NCBI RefSeq assembly: GCF_900105395.1
Contig: NZ_LT629775.1
Coordinates: 124,001 to 188,000 of the forward strand
DNA length: 64,000 bases
Direction: 5' to 3'
Source of the DNA: Streptomyces sp. TLI_053
GTDB lineage: Bacteria > Actinomycetota > Actinomycetes > Streptomycetales > Streptomycetaceae
Every line of letters begins with the position of its first letter. The first letter of the stretch is position 1. This document shows, in pieces, positions 26,945 to 36,096 of the stretch. Under the pieces are notes generated by a model. That model made no database searches. It saw only the letters and a list, made by a program, of their open reading frames with translations, and had not been told where the DNA came from. Both the position numbers and the translations under genes were made by a program.

Positions 26945-28047
26945 CGGGTTCCTCGCGTGGTGCCGGTGCGGGTGGGGGCTGGGACGAGCGGGGGATGCGC
27001 AGAGCGCGTGGCCGCAGCGGTCGGGTCGATACCGCGGGCGATGCACCAGTGCCGCAGGTCACCGCCGATCAGTACGTCGCATGAGGTCAGATCGGCGGGG
27101 GTCCGGGCTCCCAGGACGGTCATGAGAGCTGTCAGCTGCTCCAGCCACTGGCGAATGTGGGCGATCAGGGCCTGCTCGCCTCCCTCGACCGCCTGGGCCA
27201 GGAACGGGCTCGAGGCGCCGACCGCGCGGGCGCCCAGCGCCAGCGCGCGGGCCACGTCAAGTGCGTGGCGGACTCCGCCGGAGGCGAGGAGGTCAACTCC
27301 CAGGCCCTGGCTGTCCAGCAGGCAGGCGGGTGCGGACTGGCCCCAGTGGCCGAGACAGGCGTAGTCGGTGGCGGGGCGGCGCTGGTTCTCGATGAGGGCG
27401 AAGTCGGTGCCGCCGCGACCGGAGACGTCCGCGACAGTGACTCCCAGATCGTGCAGAAGTTCGATGGTGCGTCGGCTGAGCCCGAATCCGACCTCCTTGA
27501 CGATGACGGGGACTGCAACGGCGGCCGTGATTGCCTGGATCCGCGCCGGCCAGTGACCGAAGGAGCGGTCACCCTCGGGCATCACGATCTCCTGGACTGC
27601 GTTGAGGTGGATCTGCAGCGCGTTCGCCTGCAGCAGATCGATGGCCTGCCGGGCGCGGTCGGGGGAGGCATTGGCGTTGATGTTCGCCATGACGAAGCCG
27701 TTCGGGTTCTCCTTGCGCACCACGGTGAACGTGTCGGCGACTCGGGCGTCGGCGAAGTAGGCGCTGACCGATCCGGTGGCCATGGGCACGCCGGTCTCGT
27801 GTGCAGCGATCGCCAGGGTGCGATTGATCGCGCCGGTCATCGCGCTGCCGCCGGTCATAGCATTGATGTAGAGCGGGAGCGGCCAGTTCAGGCCGCCGAA
27901 GCTGGTGCTCAGGTCGACGCTGTCGGAGTCGATGCCAGCCAGGGCGTGGTGGATGAACGAGACGTCGTCGAAGTCGTTGCGGCCCGATCGCTGCTGGTGC
28001 TGTGCGTGGGCGTGGCGCACGTGGTCGTCCTTGCGTTCAGCGGACAT
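26941..28047 (-). CDS. fni: Type 2 isopentenyl-diphosphate isomerase (FMN-dependent)
   Basis: It interconverts IPP and DMAPP using reduced FMN and NADPH. The 368-residue TIM barrel carries family motifs: RKDDHVRHA at the N-terminus, NAMTGGS, HLNAVQEIVMPEGDR, VPVIVKEVGFG, VSGRGGTDF and LLASGGVRHALD (FMN phosphate loop). The ATG overlaps the end of the phosphomevalonate kinase gene by 11 bp, and its TGA overlaps the ATG of the reductase relic. Order and overlaps match the mevalonate operons of terpenoid-producing streptomycetes. Confidence 0.95.
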   Translation of the reverse strand: MSAERKDDHVRHAHAQHQQRSGRNDFDDVSFIHHALAGIDSDSVDLSTSFGGLNWPLPLYINAMTGGSAMTGAINRTLAIAAHETGVPMATGSVSAYFADARVADTFTVVRKENPNGFVMANINANASPDRARQAIDLLQANALQIHLNAVQEIVMPEGDRSFGHWPARIQAITAAVAVPVIVKEVGFGLSRRTIELLHDLGVTVADVSGRGGTDFALIENQRRPATDYACLGHWGQSAPACLLDSQGLGVDLLASGGVRHALDVARALALGARAVGASSPFLAQAVEGGEQALIAHIRQWLEQLTALMTVLGARTPADLTSCDVLIGGDLRHWCIARGIDPTAAATRSAHPPLVPAPTRTGTTRGTR

Positions 28048-29170
28048 CCGGGCCTCCAGAGGTCGTCGGCCGGGGGCACGGGGCGGCGGTACGCAGGCTC
28101 AGCGGGACGATCCCGGCGGCCTGCCACGCGCTGTGAAGGCGCCGCGCGTCGTCCGGTGCACCGGCGTCGGTGAACGCGATTCCGCAGTCGCCGCCGCCCG
28201 CTCCCGACGGCTTCGCCGTGGCGCCCAGGGCCTCGGCGCTCTGGCACAACACCGTCAGCCGGGGGGTGTACAGACCCAGCGCCGCCTGGTGGTCCAGGGC
28301 GGCGAGCAAGCGGCGCAGCGCACTGATCCCGGTGAGGAAGCGATGTTCGTCGCCGTGCTGCAGGGCGTGGATCGCGGTGAGCACCAGCGTGTCGCTGCGG
28401 GTCAGGAACCGGTGGTGGTGGGGCGTGCCGCGGAAGGCCTGGAAGCGTTCACGCAGGGTGTCGGAGGATGCGGGGTTTCCGGTCCAGCCGGCATGCAGGG
28501 CGAGTCGGTGCGGTGCGGGCAGGTGTCGCAGGGTGAATCCGGGCCACGGTAGGCGCAGTGCCGCCTCGATGCCTTGCTGCCGGGTCAAGCGGGCGACGGC
28601 TACGCGGTCGGGGGACCGGAAGGCGATCCATCCGCCCCAGACGGCCGCGGCGACGTCGCCGCCCGACCCGCCGTCGTTGATGACGGTGGCGAGCATCGCC
28701 AGGCGGAAGACCTCCCGGGGGGTCAGGGTGATGCCGTAGGAGGCTGCTACGGCGGCGGTGGTGGCCACGGTCGCGGCGCCGCTGGATCCGAGCCCGATCT
28801 TCGTGCCTGCCCGGTGGAGGGTGCTGCGCAGTTCCACCTGGACCGGGGGGACGGCGAGGCCTCGGGCCCGGGCGAGTTCGTCGACCTTCTGGATGGCCCG
28901 GACCACGTGGATGACCTTCCGGTGGGCTCTGGAGGCTGCGGTGGTCGCCCGGCGGGGGATGAGTGCTCCGTCGCTGCGGCGAAGCCGCAGGGGTGCGGGC
29001 AGGAGGCTGGTGACGATCTCGATGTCCGCTGCCGCGGACGGACGGACGGTGGCGGTGATCCGGCGGTCGACGGCCGCCAGGATCGCGGGGTGGCCGGGCT
29101 CCAGCACCGCGTACTCGCCGGCGATGAAGAGTTTGCCGGGCGCGCTGCGCGTCACCGTGCGGGCGGTCAT
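28037..29170 (-). CDS. mvaK2: Phosphomevalonate kinase
   Basis: This GHMP-family kinase phosphorylates 5-phosphomevalonate to 5-diphosphomevalonate. At 377 residues it starts with APGKLFIAGEYAVLEPGHPA, has the ATP-binding glycine/serine loop KIGLGSSGAATV, and the C-terminal GHMP motif AKPSGAGGGDCG. Reading upstream of the chosen ATG stays open but only as a shadow of the decarboxylase gene. The ATG at 29170 overlaps that gene's TGA by ATGA, indicating coupled translation. It is the third gene of the operon. Confidence 0.94.
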   Translation of the reverse strand: MTARTVTRSAPGKLFIAGEYAVLEPGHPAILAAVDRRITATVRPSAAADIEIVTSLLPAPLRLRRSDGALIPRRATTAASRAHRKVIHVVRAIQKVDELARARGLAVPPVQVELRSTLHRAGTKIGLGSSGAATVATTAAVAASYGITLTPREVFRLAMLATVINDGGSGGDVAAAVWGGWIAFRSPDRVAVARLTRQQGIEAALRLPWPGFTLRHLPAPHRLALHAGWTGNPASSDTLRERFQAFRGTPHHHRFLTRSDTLVLTAIHALQHGDEHRFLTGISALRRLLAALDHQAALGLYTPRLTVLCQSAEALGATAKPSGAGGGDCGIAFTDAGAPDDARRLHSAWQAAGIVPLSLRTAAPCPRPTTSGGPDVR

Positions 29171-30219
29171 GACCCGTTTCCCGGCAGCAGGCGGGCGTCC
29201 GGCCCGGGGCGGGCGGTTAGGACGGTGACGCCTGCGGTGCTGCGGCAGACGGCGGCGGCCACTTGTTCGCTGTTTGTCCGGTGGCACAGGACTTTGACGT
29301 TGGGGCCGGCGTCCATGGTGGCGTAGGCGGGCACGCCTCGCGCGCGCAGCGTCTGGACGGCGTCCAGGACGGTCAGGCTGGCCGGGGACAGGTAGCGCAC
29401 CGCCGGGCGGGCCGCCAGCATGGTGGCGTGCATGCCCAGGGCGTTGCGTTCGGTGATCTCTCCGACCGTGGCCAGATCGCCGCGGGCCAGGGCCGTGCGC
29501 ATGTGGTCCAGGTCCGCCGTGCTCGATTCGGCCCATGCGGGGTACAGCGGTGAGGTGTCCATGGTGCGTCGCATCGCGGTGCGACTGGAAAGAGTCTTGT
29601 GTCCGGGGTCGACGACGGCGATCACCATTGCCGGGCAGAAGCCGTCGGGTACGGGCACGGGTTCGGCGTAGGAGGCGGCGTCGGCGGTGGGACCCATGCC
29701 GGTGCCGGCGTGCCAGATCACGAAGCCGCCGCGGACCGAGCGGGCTGCGGATCCGGAGCCGCGGCGGGCGAGCCGGGACAGCGCGAGCGGGTCCAGGTCC
29801 AGGCCGTAGGCGGCGGCGCCGGCCAGGGCGAGGGCGGCGAAGCCGCTGGCCGAGGACGCCAGGCCGGCCCCGGTCGGGACGGTGTTGCGGGTGTCGACGG
29901 CGGCCGACTCCCGGCGCCGGGCCAGCGCCCGCAACAGGTCCAGGAACGCGGTGACCCGGGCGTGGAAGACGCCCTCGGCATGTCGGCCGCCCAGTGTGAC
30001 GCTGTCGGGCCGCCCCGGCCGACCGAGCCGGACGCTGGTCGTCGTCGGGCACACGTCCAGGGTCATCGACAGGCTGCCGGTGACCGGCAGGACCAGGTCC
30101 TCGTTCCGCTTTCCCCAGTACTTGACCAGCGCGATGTTCGGATGGGCCACTGCGGTCGCCGCCCCCTCGCCGGCGGCGCGGGTGCCGTGGGCGGTGTGTT
30201 CTGTCGGCTCAGTGGGCAC
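29167..30219 (-). CDS. mvaD: Mevalonate diphosphate decarboxylase
   Basis: It converts mevalonate diphosphate plus ATP to IPP and CO2. The 350-residue GHMP-family protein has the hallmark AHPNIALVKYWGKRNEDL at residues 25-42, the phosphate loop GAGLASSASGFAALAL, the SGSAARSVRGGF segment and the C-terminal active-site stretch YATMDAGPNVKVLC. Its start overlaps the 3' end of the mevalonate kinase gene by 11 bp. It is the second gene of the operon. Confidence 0.95.
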   Translation of the reverse strand: MPTEPTEHTAHGTRAAGEGAATAVAHPNIALVKYWGKRNEDLVLPVTGSLSMTLDVCPTTTSVRLGRPGRPDSVTLGGRHAEGVFHARVTAFLDLLRALARRRESAAVDTRNTVPTGAGLASSASGFAALALAGAAAYGLDLDPLALSRLARRGSGSAARSVRGGFVIWHAGTGMGPTADAASYAEPVPVPDGFCPAMVIAVVDPGHKTLSSRTAMRRTMDTSPLYPAWAESSTADLDHMRTALARGDLATVGEITERNALGMHATMLAARPAVRYLSPASLTVLDAVQTLRARGVPAYATMDAGPNVKVLCHRTNSEQVAAAVCRSTAGVTVLTARPGPDARLLPGNGS

Positions 30220-31261
30220 GGCTCACCATCCCTTCGCCGGCCACGGTCCAGGTGCGTGTCGCGCCTGCGGCCTGCAGTGCTGTCTGCACACGCGCGGCGG
30301 CGGCGGCGTCGGCGGCCAGGGCGATGGCGCACCCGCCCAGGCCGCCACCGGTCAGCTTGGCGCCCAGTGCCCCGGCGGCGAGCGCGCCGTCCACCAGGGC
30401 GTCGATGCGGTCCGTGCTCAGCCCCAGCTGGCGGAGCAGGACGTGGTAGGCGGTCAGTCGCGTGCCCAGTCCTGCGAGGTCGCCTTCTGCGAGGTCGCGC
30501 AGCGCTGCCCTGACCAGCCGGGTCGCAGCGCGCACGAAGCGGGGCCCCGCGCCGCTGTCGTGCTCGAACCGCTCGCTCAGCAGTGCTACGGCCTCCCCCG
30601 TGTGCCCGGGGGTCCCGCTGTCGGCGACGACCACGCTCCAGCCGGCGGGCACGGCGCCACAGGCGACCGGCAGGCCGTGCCGGCTCCGCGGGCGGAAGAG
30701 CACCAGCGTGTGTGCGCCGGTCGCGACGGCGTCGACGCCGCTGGCTTTTCCGTGCACCACTCTCTCCGCCACCTGTACCAGGTCGAACACGGTGCCCTCG
30801 TCGAGCGCGACCCCGAACAGATCACCCAAGGCCAGCACGACGGCCCGGGCGCAAGCCGCACTGGATCCCAGTCCGCGGCCGAGGGGAACCGCGCAGTCGA
30901 CGCGCAGCTCGACTCGCCTGGCGGAAGCGATTCCGGCCGTCGTGCGGAACGTCGACAGAACGGCGCGCAGTGCGTCCTGCTCCCCACCGGGGTGCTGCGG
31001 GGCTGTCAGGGCGGTCCGGTCGTGCCCTTCGGCAGCAGGCCTGGCGGTAGCCGTGACCGTCAGCTGCGGGACGGGCGCGGCCAGGGCGGGAGCGCCGTAG
31101 ACGGCGGCATGCTCGCCGAGCAGGATGATCTTGCCGTGTGCGTGGCCGGTACCGGCGGGCCGGGCGGGTGATGGGCCGGCCGGGCTTCTCGTCCTGTCAG
31201 CCATGGCCGTTCCGGAGCATGGTGTGGGGGTGCGGCGGACGGCGTCGGAAGCGGCCATCAT
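30209..31261 (-). CDS. mvk: Mevalonate kinase
   Basis: This GHMP kinase phosphorylates mevalonate. Motifs are GKIILLGEHAAVYG near the start, the ATP loop PLGRGLGSSAACARA, the KASGVDAVATG segment and the C-terminal AKLTGGGLGGCAIAL. Two ATG codons occur in tandem (31261 and 31258) after AAGGAGCCC; the second has the better spacing, so the first residue is uncertain by one. About 30 N-terminal residues precede the fold, and a further ATG inside (MADRTRS) is possible. It is the first gene of the mevalonate operon, so the main promoter should lie just upstream. Confidence 0.94.
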   Translation of the reverse strand: MMAASDAVRRTPTPCSGTAMADRTRSPAGPSPARPAGTGHAHGKIILLGEHAAVYGAPALAAPVPQLTVTATARPAAEGHDRTALTAPQHPGGEQDALRAVLSTFRTTAGIASARRVELRVDCAVPLGRGLGSSAACARAVVLALGDLFGVALDEGTVFDLVQVAERVVHGKASGVDAVATGAHTLVLFRPRSRHGLPVACGAVPAGWSVVVADSGTPGHTGEAVALLSERFEHDSGAGPRFVRAATRLVRAALRDLAEGDLAGLGTRLTAYHVLLRQLGLSTDRIDALVDGALAAGALGAKLTGGGLGGCAIALAADAAAAARVQTALQAAGATRTWTVAGEGMVSRAH

Positions 31262-33614
31262 GGGCTCCTTGGTGTCAGGGTGGCTCCTCGCAGAGGAAGA
31301 CTGGGAGCGGGGCTGTTCGGGTGGTGCGGCGGGCTGCCGCGGTGGCGGCGGCCCGTGGGGCTTGCGTGGTGTGGGGCGGGTGCGTTGGTGCCCGTTCCGC
31401 CCGGCGGATCGTGTGATCGACCTCGTTCGGGGCTCTGGGCGGTGGCGAACGTGCTGTGCGGCAGCGTTCCTGTCGGGCTGTGGGTCGCCTGTCGGGGACG
31501 CGGCCGAGGGCACCGGTCGGGGCGTCGTGGTGGGGCGCGTGGGTTGACCAGCACCGTAGGTCTGCCCTCACGCAGGTTGTCGGGGTGTGGTTCGTGGGTC
31601 GGATGGGGGTTACCGACGAGATCGAGGCGGTCGTGCCGTAGGTGGATGGTCTCCCGAACGAGCACGGCGCGGGCGGTGAGGTGGTCGGGTTCTGCTCGGA
31701 GCCGGTGACGACGGCGCAGGCGTCCCTGGGGGTTTCGGCCGTGTACTCGGTGTTCCTGTGGCGGAGGACGGTCGGCGGAGGCGGCATTGCCTGTCAGGTC
31801 GCCGGTCGCCGCGAGACTCGGGTACGGGCGGTGGGGCCTTCGGTGCGCGTGGTGTCCGGTGGGCGCAGTGCTTGATCGGTGGCGTTCCGGGGGGCGGACC
31901 GGCCGTGTGGGCGGGTCCGTCCGATCGGCGCGGTGCGAGGTCGCCGGCACGGATGGCCGTGCCGGTGCCCGGACGGTCTGGTCCGTGGTCCTGGCAGAGC
32001 GGCGGTGGCGTGCTGGGAGGGTTCGGTGCGCTGGGGGGCTCGCTTCGACGCGTGCCGGAGCGGTCAAGGATGTCGCGGGTCAGGGCGGAGGCATGAGGAT
32101 CTGCCAGTGCTGCGGTGTTGGTGACGGTCTGACACGATGCCGGGTCGTGGCGGACCGCGGACTGGCCGAGTGTGCAGAACGGGGTCGCTTGCCTTCGGCG
32201 ACGAAGCAAGCCTTGGGGCTCCGGGGGCGGTCGGCTGGCTGTTCCGGTGACGTGACGTCGCGGTTCTTGTCGTCGATGAACGTCGGGGATGCCGCCCCTG
32301 TCCACTGCGGGGTCGGGTAGTGGGGGGCGAGGATGGTGGCGGCTGCAGTAGGTTCGCCGGGGATCTGCGGTCGGTGCGGACCTCGCGCCCAGGCGGTGTC
32401 CCGGCTGACGGACCGGTGACCGGTTGTGACGGCCGGAAGCCCGGGGTTTGCGGGGCGTCCACACGCTGCAGTGAGTGAGTGGGACAGAAACGGCGGGACG
32501 GTGGTCCCGGCAGAGGCCCTGTCGGGAGTGGGGGGGCTCAGGGGGTCCGCGCAAGGGTGCACCCTCGCGGCGGAGGATCTGCCGCAGGCGACTGTGTACC
32601 CATCGAACCCCCTGCAACTCCCCTGCGGGAAGAGGACGATGGCTGGAAGCCATGAAAGCCGTGAAAGTATGAAAAGCCATGCAGGGGTGGAGTTGTCCTG
32701 GTCACGCAACCACGCGCCTGGCAGCACTGATCGCCGAAGCCGGCCGGCACAGCACCCAGCTCGCGCGTGCCGTCAACGTCGACTGGCGGCCGGTGCGACG
32801 CCCCGAGCGTGCGCAGGCCACCGCCGACCGTGCACGGGGCCGCAGACGGCCGGGAACGCGGGACGCTCCCCGGAAGAGGCGGGCACGAACCTCCCCGGAC
32901 CCCGGGTGAGGAGCCGCTCGGACTGCCACGACGCGCCCACGACTCCCGCTCACCCAACCACCGGCCCGCACCCCCTCCAGCATCGAGCCCCGGGCGGCGC
33001 AGACGCCGGAGGCCCCACCCACGTGGGAACGCTGTCCTTGCGGAGAACAGCTCGGGCACCTCCCTCTCGAGTGCGGGCGGTGCGTGGAGGCGTACGGGGG
33101 GAGGAGGGCGGTCCCGTGGCGCACCATGTGCTTCCGGTGCGCCCCCGGCCCGTACTTGTGGCAGGTCCTGTCGACTGCCTTGATGGGAGGACGAGCGCTG
33201 TGGCACGGCTGTCCCACGCTGTCATCGGGGCGGCAAGGCTCCTGCCCCTGTGGTCCCTCCGCCGCGGCCGGCGTTCAAGGTGCGGGAGGTCCTGCGGAAT
33301 ACGGGCACGGAAGCGCGCTGCCGGCCGAGCCAGTGCACAGTGCCCCGTTACTGCACGACGCCCTCATCCACGCGGCCCGGATGCGCCGGGCCGTCCTGGT
33401 GGGCACTTTCCGGCGTCGCCTGCCCGACGCGCCCCGCGCAGAGGCGGGAGGCTGCGCCCGGACAGCGCGACAGGCCGGGGCGTACTCGCAGGAACACTTG
33501 TCGGGCAGTTCGCCCGAGCCGCTGGCCGCTGCGGACCCGAACGTCTGACCCAATTGACCATTGGCCGGGACGGCTGAACCGAGCACTCCACGGGACATGA
33601 GGAGTTAGCACCCC
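31262..33614. other. Gene-poor 2.35-kb region between divergent terpenoid units
   Basis: No intact gene is supported. It must hold the promoters of the mevalonate operon (minus) and the 33.6-kb terpene cyclase (plus). The regulator fragment at 32655-32790 lies inside. At about 33015-33240 a plus-strand frame contains paired cysteines (RCPCGEQLGH, LECGRCVEAYG, MCFRCAPG) resembling a zinc ribbon. It has no start and is probably a decayed fragment. Confidence 0.45.
32655..32790 (+). pseudogene. 5' fragment of the TPR regulator gene
   Basis: The leader and first about 40 codons of the regulator at 36097 recur here: GAAAGTATGAAA, then GTCACGCAACC, CGCGCCTGGCAGCA, TGATCGC and CAGCTCGCGCGTGCCGTCAA all match in order. 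A one-base shift and loss of similarity after about 32790 leave no functional gene. The intact gene lies on the other side of the terpene cyclase and the IS relic. Confidence 0.65.
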
Positions 33615-34652
33615 ATGATGTCTGACCTTCCGCCGCACCTCCTCACCTTCTACTGCCCCTTCAAGAGCGAACTCAGCCCCGACAACGACCTCCTCTCACA
33701 GGGCACTCGCGCCTGGGTACGGAGGTTCGGGTTCGGGGATGCCGCCCACGCCGACACCGGGGCGGCGATGACAGCCCACTTCTTCCCGCGCGTCACGGGT
33801 GAACTGGCCCAGGCACTGGCCGACTACTCGGCCTGGGCGTTCGTCGTCAACGACCATGCCGTGCCCGAGCCTGGTACGGCCGCCACCTGCGATGTGGTGG
33901 ACGACATGAACCGTTGGGCGCGCGTGATGCGCTCGATCGACACCTACGGCGCGTACGGCACGCCCTTGGAGGCCGCGCTGAGGGATTCCTTGCTCCGGAT
34001 CCGAGCCCGCACCACTCCCCTTCAGTTCGAGCGGTTCGTCAACGCGCAGTCCACCTGGCTCTGGCAGATGACCTGGGAGACGGCCCTGCGAGAGAAGCAG
34101 AAGCAGCTGGGCGTCAACGACTATCTCGCCATGCGTGTCGGCGCCGTCGGCGTGTATGCCACCCACGGCTGCATCGACGCCGTTGCCGGCATCGAGACCC
34201 CTGACGGTGAACTCGCCCGTTCCTGTGTCCGCGCCGCCTGCGAAGCAGGGGCTTTCGCCTCCGCACTGGACAACGACCGGTACTCGCTGTTGAGGGAGTC
34301 CCAACCGGGCAAGGCGAAGTACAACCTGTTCAAGGCCATGCGACATGACAACCCGTACCTGTCCGAAGCAGAGTCCATCGTGGAAGGCGTCCGCCTGCGC
34401 GACCGGATCATGTCGCTCTACGTCCGCCTGCGCGACAAGATCCTCACCGACGCGAGCGAGGACCTCGCCCGATACTTCGCCACCCTCGATCTGGTCATCG
34501 GCGGCAATGTTCGCTTCGGCACCAGCGCCACGCGCTACGTCACGCCAAGGAACGCCCCCCGGCCAGTGGTTCTCACCGCCCCGCCAGCGGAGCTCTCGTC
34601 TGAGCCCGCCCCGTACCCGACGATCGCCTGGTGGTGGGACCAGCTCGGCTGA
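33615..34652 (+). CDS. Class I terpene cyclase (plus-strand, 33.6 kb)
   Basis: This 345-residue cyclase has the family start HLLTFYCPFKSEL and the NSE triad NDRYSLLRE (context ALDNDRYSLL), followed by the RY pair in SATRYVTP and a Trp-rich end (YPTIAWWWDQL). The first metal motif is degenerate: FVVNDHAVPE, with Asn replacing the first Asp and no third Asp, though an acidic residue is five positions on. It may still bind Mg2+ in an altered way, or may act on a different substrate. GAGGAG precedes the ATG by ten bases. It resembles the 41.3-kb cyclase more than the operon cyclase, especially at the C-terminus. The adjacent IS relic and TPR regulator suggest a self-contained small cluster. Confidence 0.88.
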   Translation: MMSDLPPHLLTFYCPFKSELSPDNDLLSQGTRAWVRRFGFGDAAHADTGAAMTAHFFPRVTGELAQALADYSAWAFVVNDHAVPEPGTAATCDVVDDMNRWARVMRSIDTYGAYGTPLEAALRDSLLRIRARTTPLQFERFVNAQSTWLWQMTWETALREKQKQLGVNDYLAMRVGAVGVYATHGCIDAVAGIETPDGELARSCVRAACEAGAFASALDNDRYSLLRESQPGKAKYNLFKAMRHDNPYLSEAESIVEGVRLRDRIMSLYVRLRDKILTDASEDLARYFATLDLVIGGNVRFGTSATRYVTPRNAPRPVVLTAPPAELSSEPAPYPTIAWWWDQLG

Positions 34653-34689
34653 CAGTGGTGGCTGCCGCCCCACAGCGCGGGGTGCGAAG

Positions 34690-35590
34690 GGGCAGCCCTC
34701 GACGGAGCCGCGCAGACCCTGCGGAACTGGGTGCGCTGCCGATGCCGGGCCGGCTCGGCCGGGCAGACGCTGAACGCCGAGGAGCGGGCCGAGCTCGAGT
34801 GGCAGGTCGAGAAGGAGGTCCTGCGCCGGGGCAGCCGCGTACTCGGCACCGACGATGAAGTGAGGTCCCGCCGCTGGGACTTCACCCGCCACCCATGGCA
34901 CCGAGTTCGGTGTCCAGCGGTCGCGCGAGACCCTGGGTTCCGCGCGATTCGGTTACTGCGCCTGGCGGGCCGGTGCTCGGGCGCGTGCCGACCGGGCTGC
35001 TGCGGAGGCCGCGCTGGTGGGCGTGATCCGCGCGGTCCCCCGGGAGACGCGGGGCGCCCACGGCGCGCCGAAGGTGCACGCGGAACTGCGGGCCCAAGGT
35101 CGTCTGGTCAAACCCAAGCTGACAGCCCGCCTGATGGACGAACGCGGCATCGTCAGCCCGTCACCTGCGCAACATCTGCCGAGTCACCGTCTGGACCAGA
35201 GTGTGCCGGCAGGGCCGGACCTGGTTGGACGGGACTTCACCGGGGCGGGCCCGATGTCCGGTGGGTCGGCGACATCACGTATCTGCCGCTCGGCGGCTCG
35301 TGGATGTATCTGGCTACCGTCATCGACCTGCACTCGCGCCGGCTCGTGGGCTGGTCGGTGGCCGGCCCCATGCACACCCGGCTCGTCGCCGACGCCCGGG
35401 AGGCCGCGGTGGCGGCCCGCGGCGGCCTGGTCGACGGCGTGATCTTCCACTCCGACACAGTGGCTCGCCCCATACGGATCGGCCGAGTTCGCGGCTTGTG
35501 CCGATGCCACCGGATCCGGCGAAGCATCGGGGGCGTCGACTCCAGCTACGCCAGCGCCACCCGCGGAGAGCTTCTTCGCTTAGCTGACAG
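34690..35590 (+). pseudogene. Decayed IS3-family transposase (orfA + orfB relics)
   Basis: Pieces of an IS3-type element remain in several frames. An orfA-like stretch (TLRNWVRCR, then LNAEERAELEWQVEKEVLRR) is followed by an orfB zinc/helix segment (RETRGAHGAPKVHAELRAQG, KLTARLMDERGIVSP). Then come the DDE catalytic core (RWVGDITYLPLGGSWMYLAT, IDLHSRRLVGWSVA, DGVIFHSDT) and a final AESFFA-type motif. Frameshifts separate these blocks and the second and third catalytic regions are broken, so it is inactive. No terminal repeats were recognised. It lies between a cyclase and the TPR regulator, a likely trace of how this segment was assembled. Confidence 0.75.
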
Positions 35591-36096
35591 CGGAGTTGAT
35601 GCACGGGGCACGCTGGAGCAGCCAGTGTCCGGCGAGGCTGGGGATTGTTCCCCTGGGTCTCCTTCGACAGCCTCAGCCGTCACCACTCCACGCTCGGCCA
35701 CCTCAGTCCGATCCAGTTCGAACATCGGACAGCGGCGTTCCGTGGGATCACACTCGCCGCAATGAAACCCCGTGTCCACCTACCCGGGGGCAAGCCCACT
35801 TCGGACCGTGCACCTGGAAGGTAGTCCAGCTCACGGGCGGGGGGGTCGACCCGGTTCGGCAGCTGGAAGCCGTGTGCTGAGGCGCCTTCGGCCCCGCAGT
35901 GAACGAATGAGAGGCGACGCGGGGCGGTGGGCCCGGTGGGCAGGTGCGGCCGGAAGTCGTGACAGGGATGTGGGGGGTGGCGCAAAGGCGAGCACACGCG
36001 GCAGAGGAGTTACTTTGGGCGGCTGGGTCTTCCAACCCTTTACGGGTTGTCTGCCGGCAGTGGACAATGAATTGAAGTCATGAAATCCGCGAAAGT
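35591..36096. other. Spacer upstream of the TPR regulator
   Basis: No gene is supported. Similarity to the region before the regulator fragment at 32655 begins near 36060, so the duplicated piece included the regulator's immediate upstream sequence. Confidence 0.4.

Noticed and set aside
28037..30052. A longer version of the phosphomevalonate kinase with about 290 extra N-terminal residues
   Set aside because: The extension overlaps the decarboxylase gene out of frame. The kinase fold begins at the ATG that overlaps the decarboxylase stop by ATGA.
31610..32680. A 356-codon minus-strand frame in the gap upstream of the mevalonate operon
   Set aside because: The Pro/Arg/His-rich composition is typical of non-coding high-GC DNA. 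It has no motif and no ribosome-binding site.
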